From contig UWSO01000052.1 of the NCBI GenBank assembly GCA_900538385.1, positions 1 to 8,526 on the forward strand: a stretch of 8,526 nucleotides of DNA, in the 5' to 3' direction. This stretch comes from an uncultured Porphyromonas sp. (GTDB lineage Bacteria; Bacteroidota; Bacteroidia; Bacteroidales; Porphyromonadaceae). A program made the position numbers and the translations under genes. The notes beneath the pieces were generated by a model that was not told where the DNA came from, did no database searches, and saw nothing but the letters and a program-made list of their open reading frames with translations. Below, piece by piece: positions 5,018-8,526 of the stretch; position 1 is the first letter of the stretch; each line of letters begins with the position of its first letter.

Positions 5018-6124
5018 TCAGAGAGCAGCCTCCTTGAGGCGCTCCGTATTCTCAGCGACGATGAGGGCATCGATGATCGGCTGCAGGTCGCCACCGAGCA
5101 CGCCTGGCAAGTTATGCACCGTCAGCCCGATACGGTGATCGGTGACACGACCCTGCGGGAAGTTGTAGGTGCGAATCTTAGCCGAGCGGTCACCCGTCGA
5201 GACCATTGTCTTACGACGTGAGGCTATCTCGTCGATATACTTCTGATGCTCCTTGTCATAGATGAAAGTGCGAAGGCGTGACAGCGCACGCTCCTTATTC
5301 TTAGGTTGGTCACGCGTCTCGGTACACTCGATCGTTATATCCTCCACGACACCCGTATTGGGGTTGCGCCACGGATAGTGAAGGCGTACGCCCGACTCCA
5401 CCTTGTTGACATTCTGCCCACCAGCGCCACTGGAGCGGAAAGTGTCCCACTTGATCTCTCCCTCGTTGATGTTGACCTCAAACTTGTCTGCCTCAGGAAG
5501 TACCGCCACGGTCGCTGCCGAGGTGTGGATACGTCCTTGCGTCTCTGTCTGCGGAACGCGCTGCACACGATGCACACCACTCTCATACTTGAGCGTACCG
5601 TAGACCCCCGTACCCGTGACATTGAGAACAATTTCTTTATAGCCTCCTGTACCTCCCTCCGTGTAGCTACTGACGGTGATATTCCACCCCTTGGTCTCGC
5701 AATAGCGTGAGTACATACGGAAGAGGTCTCCCGCAAAGAGAGCCGCTTCGTCACCGCCCGTGCCAGCGCGCAACTCGACGATAGCGTTCTTGTCATCCTC
5801 AGGGTCGTTCGGCAGGAGAAGCAGCTTGATTTCTTCCTCCATTTTGGGAATCTCTTCCTTAGCCTCAGCGAGTAGCTCGCGCGCCATCGCTTTTAGCTCT
5901 TCATCGCTGTCAGCATCTTGGAGCGTACTCTCAGCCTCCTCCTGCTGTGTCAGGAGCTGCTTGTACTGCCCGCCAGCCTTGAGTATCTCCCCCAGGTGGG
6001 TGTACTCCTTGCTAAGCGTGGCAAAGCGTCTACCGTCTGCGATGACATTAGGGTCTGTGATCAAAGTCTCTAGCTCCTCGTGGCGCGCCACCAGAGCTTC
6101 TATGCGGTTGAGTAAATCGTTCAT
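5018..6124 (-). CDS. prfA: Peptide chain release factor 1 (RF1)
   Basis: A 368-aa class I release factor that ends translation at UAA and UAG on the ribosome. N-terminal coiled, acidic PCRF region with GTGGDEAALFAGDLFRMY (about 121-138). The stop-recognition tripeptide is PQT at 191-193 within RVPQTETQGRIHTSAA, which fits the RF1 PxT motif and not the RF2 SPF motif. The GGQ peptide-release motif is at 235-237 (SSGAGGQNVNKVESG), followed by ECTETRDQPKNKERALSRLR. Length is normal and the start MNDLLNRIEALVARHEE agrees with the family. Its own stop is UGA, an RF2 codon. The ATG is 32 bp after the purM UAG stop and overlaps, as ATGA, an in-frame stop of the purM read-through frame. Probably cotranscribed with purM. 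Confidence 0.97.
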   Translation of the reverse strand: MNDLLNRIEALVARHEELETLITDPNVIADGRRFATLSKEYTHLGEILKAGGQYKQLLTQQEEAESTLQDADSDEELKAMARELLAEAKEEIPKMEEEIKLLLLPNDPEDDKNAIVELRAGTGGDEAALFAGDLFRMYSRYCETKGWNITVSSYTEGGTGGYKEIVLNVTGTGVYGTLKYESGVHRVQRVPQTETQGRIHTSAATVAVLPEADKFEVNINEGEIKWDTFRSSGAGGQNVNKVESGVRLHYPWRNPNTGVVEDITIECTETRDQPKNKERALSRLRTFIYDKEHQKYIDEIASRRKTMVSTGDRSAKIRTYNFPQGRVTDHRIGLTVHNLPGVLGGDLQPIIDALIVAENTERLKEAAL

Positions 6125-6156
6125 ATAGGTCTGCTAAGTGATGTAAGGGTCAAAGG

Positions 6157-7317
6157 CTATCGCTCTACCATGCCAAACGGCGTAACGAGTGTCAGGCGGT
6201 TCTCTTCAGCTGCCTCGACACGACCGATGACCTGTGCATCAATGTTGAAGTGTCGTGCCACGGCGATAGCCTCTTCGGCTTGCTCGGCAGGCAGGTAAGC
6301 CTCTAGGCGGTGCCCCATGTTGAAGACTTGGTACAGCTCCGCAGCGTCGGCTCCACTCTCCTCGGCAATCATCTGGAAGAGCGGAGGAACTGGAAGGAGA
6401 TGGTCCTTGATGATATGCTTGTTGGTGACGAAGTTCATCACCTTGGTCTGTGCGCCTCCTGTACAGTGGATCAGTCCATGTATGGCGGGGCGCATCTCTT
6501 TGAGGAGCTTTGCCACCAGCGGCGCGTAGGTGCGTGTGGGTGAGAGAATCAGCTCGCCGACCGTCAGCCCCGTCCCTGGCACCTCAGCGAGTAGCTCGCG
6601 GCTGCCACTGTAAACCAAGTCGTCGGGTACAGCGGGGTCGTAGCTCTCGGGGAACTTCTCAGCGAGTGCATGAGAGAGTATGTCGTGTCGTGCGGAGGTA
6701 AGGCCATTGCTCCCCATACCGCCATTGTAGCGCTCCTCGTAGGTCGCCTGCCCATAGGAGGCAAAGCCTACGATCACGTCTCCGTCGGCGATATGCGCAT
6801 TATCTATGATGTCACTCCGACGCATGCGGCAGGTAACGGTGCTGTCTACGATGATCGTGCGGACGAGGTCACCCACGTCTGCCGTCTCGCCCCCTGTGAG
6901 GTAGATCTCCACTCCCAGATCACGCATCTGTGCTAAGATCTCTTCGGTCCCGTTGATAACAGCTCCAATCACTTCGCCTGGAATGAGCTGCTTGTTGCGC
7001 CCGATGGTCGAGGAGAGGAGCATCCCCGAGGTCGCTCCCACGCAGAGGAGGTCATCGAGGTTCATCACGATCGCATCCTGAGCTATGCCTCGCCACACGG
7101 ATAGATCGCCCGTCTCTCGCCAGTAGATATAAGCTAGCGAAGACTTTGTGCCAGCCCCATCGGCATGCATGATGTTGCAATAGTCTGGGTCACCACCTAG
7201 TATGTCGGGTAGGATCTTGCAAAAGGCTTGCGGGTAGAGTCCCTTGTCTATGTGAGCGATGGCTTTGTGTACATCCTCTTTTGCGGCAGAAACGCCGCGG
7301 CGCATATATCGGTTCAT
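6157..7317 (-). CDS. purM: Phosphoribosylformylglycinamidine cyclo-ligase (AIR synthetase)
   Basis: A 386-aa cytosolic enzyme of purine synthesis that closes the imidazole ring: FGAM plus ATP gives AIR. It shows the PurM/PurL/HypE/SelD superfamily motifs in order: DGAGTK (53-58), NLDDLLCVGA (86-95), GGETAD (142-147), YNGGMGSNGLTSARHD (197-212), SPTRTY (259-264), HCTGGAQTKVM (284-294) and FNMGHR (332-337). It is longer than the approximately 345 aa of enterobacterial PurM, as I recall is usual in Bacteroidetes. It starts at 7317; Met5 is a possible but less likely alternative. It is preceded by the heptamer array (7325-7373) and followed after 32 bp by prfA. It is the only gene here that stops with UAG, the codon that needs RF1. 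From memory, purM-prfA adjacency is common in Bacteroidales. Confidence 0.95.
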   Translation of the reverse strand: MNRYMRRGVSAAKEDVHKAIAHIDKGLYPQAFCKILPDILGGDPDYCNIMHADGAGTKSSLAYIYWRETGDLSVWRGIAQDAIVMNLDDLLCVGATSGMLLSSTIGRNKQLIPGEVIGAVINGTEEILAQMRDLGVEIYLTGGETADVGDLVRTIIVDSTVTCRMRRSDIIDNAHIADGDVIVGFASYGQATYEERYNGGMGSNGLTSARHDILSHALAEKFPESYDPAVPDDLVYSGSRELLAEVPGTGLTVGELILSPTRTYAPLVAKLLKEMRPAIHGLIHCTGGAQTKVMNFVTNKHIIKDHLLPVPPLFQMIAEESGADAAELYQVFNMGHRLEAYLPAEQAEEAIAVARHFNIDAQVIGRVEAAEENRLTLVTPFGMVER

Positions 7318-7324
7318 TGAGTCC

Positions 7325-7373
7325 TTAGAGGTTAGAGGTTAGAGGTTAGACTTTAGAGATTAGAGGTTAGCGG
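7325..7373. repeat. Seven in-phase TTAGAGG-type heptamers between the LysM gene and purM
   Basis: Seven consecutive 7-bp units: TTAGAGG three times, TTAGACT, TTAGAGA, TTAGAGG, TTAGCGG (49 bp, no interruption). On the transcribed strand this reads (CCTCTAA)n. The last unit contributes the TAA stop of the LysM gene (7369-7367), and the array ends 7 nt before the purM ATG, so it fills the whole intergenic space. With a 7-nt period, TAA occurs in all three frames. It looks like a slippage-prone simple repeat. Confidence 0.9.
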
Positions 7374-8308
7374 AGTCTGAGCACGTCGCCCTCCTCGGGG
7401 ACGTAGTCGTAGTCTAGATGGTTCATACGATAGAGTCGTGCGAGGCGTATGCCGTAGCGCTGTGATATGTCGTGCATCGACTCTCCGACCCGCACCACAT
7501 GGTCGGGATAGTTTGGAGTGGCACGCTTGTTCTTGCGCTCTAGGTAGATCACGTCACCAGCCTGAATGGGGAAGTCTACCGGCATATCGTTGTAGTCGGC
7601 CAAGCGCTTGAGGCTTATGCCCATCTCGCGAGCGATCGACTCGAGCGAGTCTCCCTCGTTGGCGAGTACATATAGGAGTCCATAGCTAAAGTATCCCTCA
7701 TGCGTGAGCTTCATCTCGGGATCATCGTCAGAGGGTGTGTAGGTCGGTGCGGGACGACCTGACATCCAGCGCGGATAGCGCCCACGGTCCAGCTCGTAGA
7801 GTTCGTACTGCTCGATCACCTTGATGAGCATGTTGGCGTAGCCCTTGTTCGTCGCATAGCCACACTGCTGCAGCCCCCTAGCCCAAGCTTGATAGTTTGT
7901 GATAGGATAGGTGTATAGTACTTGGTATCGTGGCTGCTTGAGAAAGTTGGAGTGATCCTCGTAAGAGTCGCCCACGGAGCGGTATTTGCGAAAGCACTCC
8001 CCCTTGAGATCATCGTCCGCATAGATACGCTGTCCCTGCCAAGCGCGGTGGCACTTGATACCAAAGTGATTATTACCCTCACGCGCCAGACGACTAGAAC
8101 CTGCGCCCGTCTCGATCAATCCCTGCGCCATCGTGATACTCGCGGGGATCTTGTGTCGCTTCATCTGGCGGATGCACTCATCGGCATAGGTGCGTATGTA
8201 GGTTTGGTACTTAGGGTTCATAGGCGCCTGCCCCCACGCTGCAGTGCAGAGCAAGAACAGACAAGCTATCGAGAGCAGAGACCGGGACGAGTCGGTAAAG
8301 AGCTTCAT
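7367..8308 (-). CDS. Secreted glucosaminidase-family peptidoglycan hydrolase with two LysM domains
   Basis: A 313-aa protein. A signal peptide (about 1-26, hydrophobic LLSIACLFLLCTAAWG) is probably cleaved before Gln27; the Cys residues lack a proper lipobox. Residues about 33-172 are a GH73-like N-acetylglucosaminidase domain: IPASITMAQGLIETGAG with Glu66 as probable catalytic acid, then GNNHFGIKC, YEDHSNFL and WARGLQQCGYATNKGYA. Two LysM peptidoglycan-binding modules follow at about 213-257 (ANEGDSLESIAREMGIS, ending GDVIYL) and 270-312 (VRVGESMHDISQRYGIR, ending GDVLRL). It should cut the glycan backbone of the wall in the periplasm, for growth or daughter-cell separation. It has its own -7 box (8391-8398) and is first in a probable transcript with purM and prfA, 49 bp before purM. 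Exact bond specificity cannot be read from the sequence. Confidence 0.92.
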   Translation of the reverse strand: MKLFTDSSRSLLSIACLFLLCTAAWGQAPMNPKYQTYIRTYADECIRQMKRHKIPASITMAQGLIETGAGSSRLAREGNNHFGIKCHRAWQGQRIYADDDLKGECFRKYRSVGDSYEDHSNFLKQPRYQVLYTYPITNYQAWARGLQQCGYATNKGYANMLIKVIEQYELYELDRGRYPRWMSGRPAPTYTPSDDDPEMKLTHEGYFSYGLLYVLANEGDSLESIAREMGISLKRLADYNDMPVDFPIQAGDVIYLERKNKRATPNYPDHVVRVGESMHDISQRYGIRLARLYRMNHLDYDYVPEEGDVLRLR

Positions 8309-8390
8309 AGGGCGTTAGGCGTTAATCTATATAGATGTATAGCTAGGTGCAGGGCACTCTCCTACAGAGTAAGAGGAGCTACCTGAGCTA

Positions 8391-8398
8391 CAAAGGTA
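8391..8398 (-). promoter_or_regulatory. Putative -7 box upstream of the LysM gene
   Basis: The - strand reads TACCTTTG, an exact TAnnTTTG match, 82 bp before the ATG at 8308. No clear -33 TTTG is visible about 20 bp upstream. The resulting leader of about 75 nt contains an AGCT-bounded stretch able to fold (8341-8389), a perfect 12-bp palindrome ATCTATATAGAT (8325-8336) and two TAACGCC heptamers next to the start codon (8324-8311). It is the likely promoter for the LysM gene, purM and prfA. Confidence 0.55.
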
Positions 8399-8445
8399 CT
8401 AAATAGATCTGTAGTCACTAGCTTCGACATCAACTCGACACTTAA

Positions 8446-8526
8446 TCAGGGCTGACGCATTATATGGGGTAGGTTTCCCTACGTCTTAATGAAGGATCTC
8501 GGGAAATGGAGGTAATAGAACAATCC
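8446..8526 (-). repeat. Dispersed repeat, copy 2 (inverted relative to 30-110)
   Basis: The reverse complement matches 30-110 at 76 of 81 positions. The inner hairpin is kept as GTAGG/CCTAC, with a GAAA loop instead of TAAA. As with copy 1, the element points toward the neighbouring gene and ends 47 bp before its -7 box. The window stops inside or at the edge of the repeat, so its full length is not visible. Confidence 0.85.

Noticed and set aside
4937..5221. 94-aa plus-strand reading frame beginning in the repeat region
   Set aside because: It runs from palindromic repeats into the antisense of the prfA 3' end, and most of it is complementary to a certain gene. No family features are seen.
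5306..5796. Long alternative frames on both strands inside prfA
   Set aside because: They are shadows of the strongly conserved RF1 frame, with Ser/Arg-rich composition and no recognisable motifs.
7325..7373. Telomere-like repeat
   Set aside because: TTAGAGG resembles eukaryotic telomere units, but this is a 49-bp internal array between two bacterial genes.
30..8526. Composite transposon bounded by the inverted 81-bp repeats
   Set aside because: No transposase or integrase lies between them, the interior carries core genes (prfA, purM), and the copies sit at promoters. Independent copies of a dispersed repeat are a simpler explanation.

Overview
The window looks like a chromosomal segment from a Porphyromonas-type Bacteroidetes, probably the moderately GC-rich asaccharolytica/uenonis group (inferred from protein style and roughly 50% GC; not checked by search). 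Supporting signs are TAnnTTTG-type promoter boxes, little Shine-Dalgarno sequence before starts, signal peptides that leave Gln at the mature N-terminus, OmpA-sized barrel proteins ending in aromatic Phe, and a Bacteroidetes-style PurM and RF1.

Left part (1-2543, + strand): a dispersed repeat copy, a good promoter and a G-free leader precede three tandem paralogous genes for small outer-membrane beta-barrel proteins (231, 234 and 231 aa). They share a nearly identical signal peptide and strand segments but differ in the putative surface loops. The spacers are also duplicated, so the array arose by tandem duplication. Centre (2544-2808): a convergent terminator zone with three stem-loops.

Right part (2809-8308, - strand): first in transcription order is a secreted LysM glucosaminidase, then purM (purine synthesis), then prfA (release factor 1), with gaps of 49 and 32 bp suggesting one transcript. 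A 343-bp intergenic stretch packed with nested palindromes and short direct repeats separates prfA from a separately promoted carboxyltransferase gene of the pyruvate carboxylase B/oxaloacetate decarboxylase alpha type. Its C-terminal biotinyl-like domain lacks the usual AMKM lysine motif.

The window is bounded by two inverted copies (about 94% identical over 81 bp) of one repeat. Each lies 40-47 bp upstream of the promoter of the outermost gene and points toward it. The most interesting leads are: a purM UAG stop whose read-through frame ends at a UGA overlapping the prfA AUG (a possible RF1 feedback switch), the carboxyltransferase without a biotin lysine, the promoter-proximal repeat family, and the surface-loop diversification of the barrel proteins. 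Apart from the barrel array, the genes are ordinary housekeeping functions.
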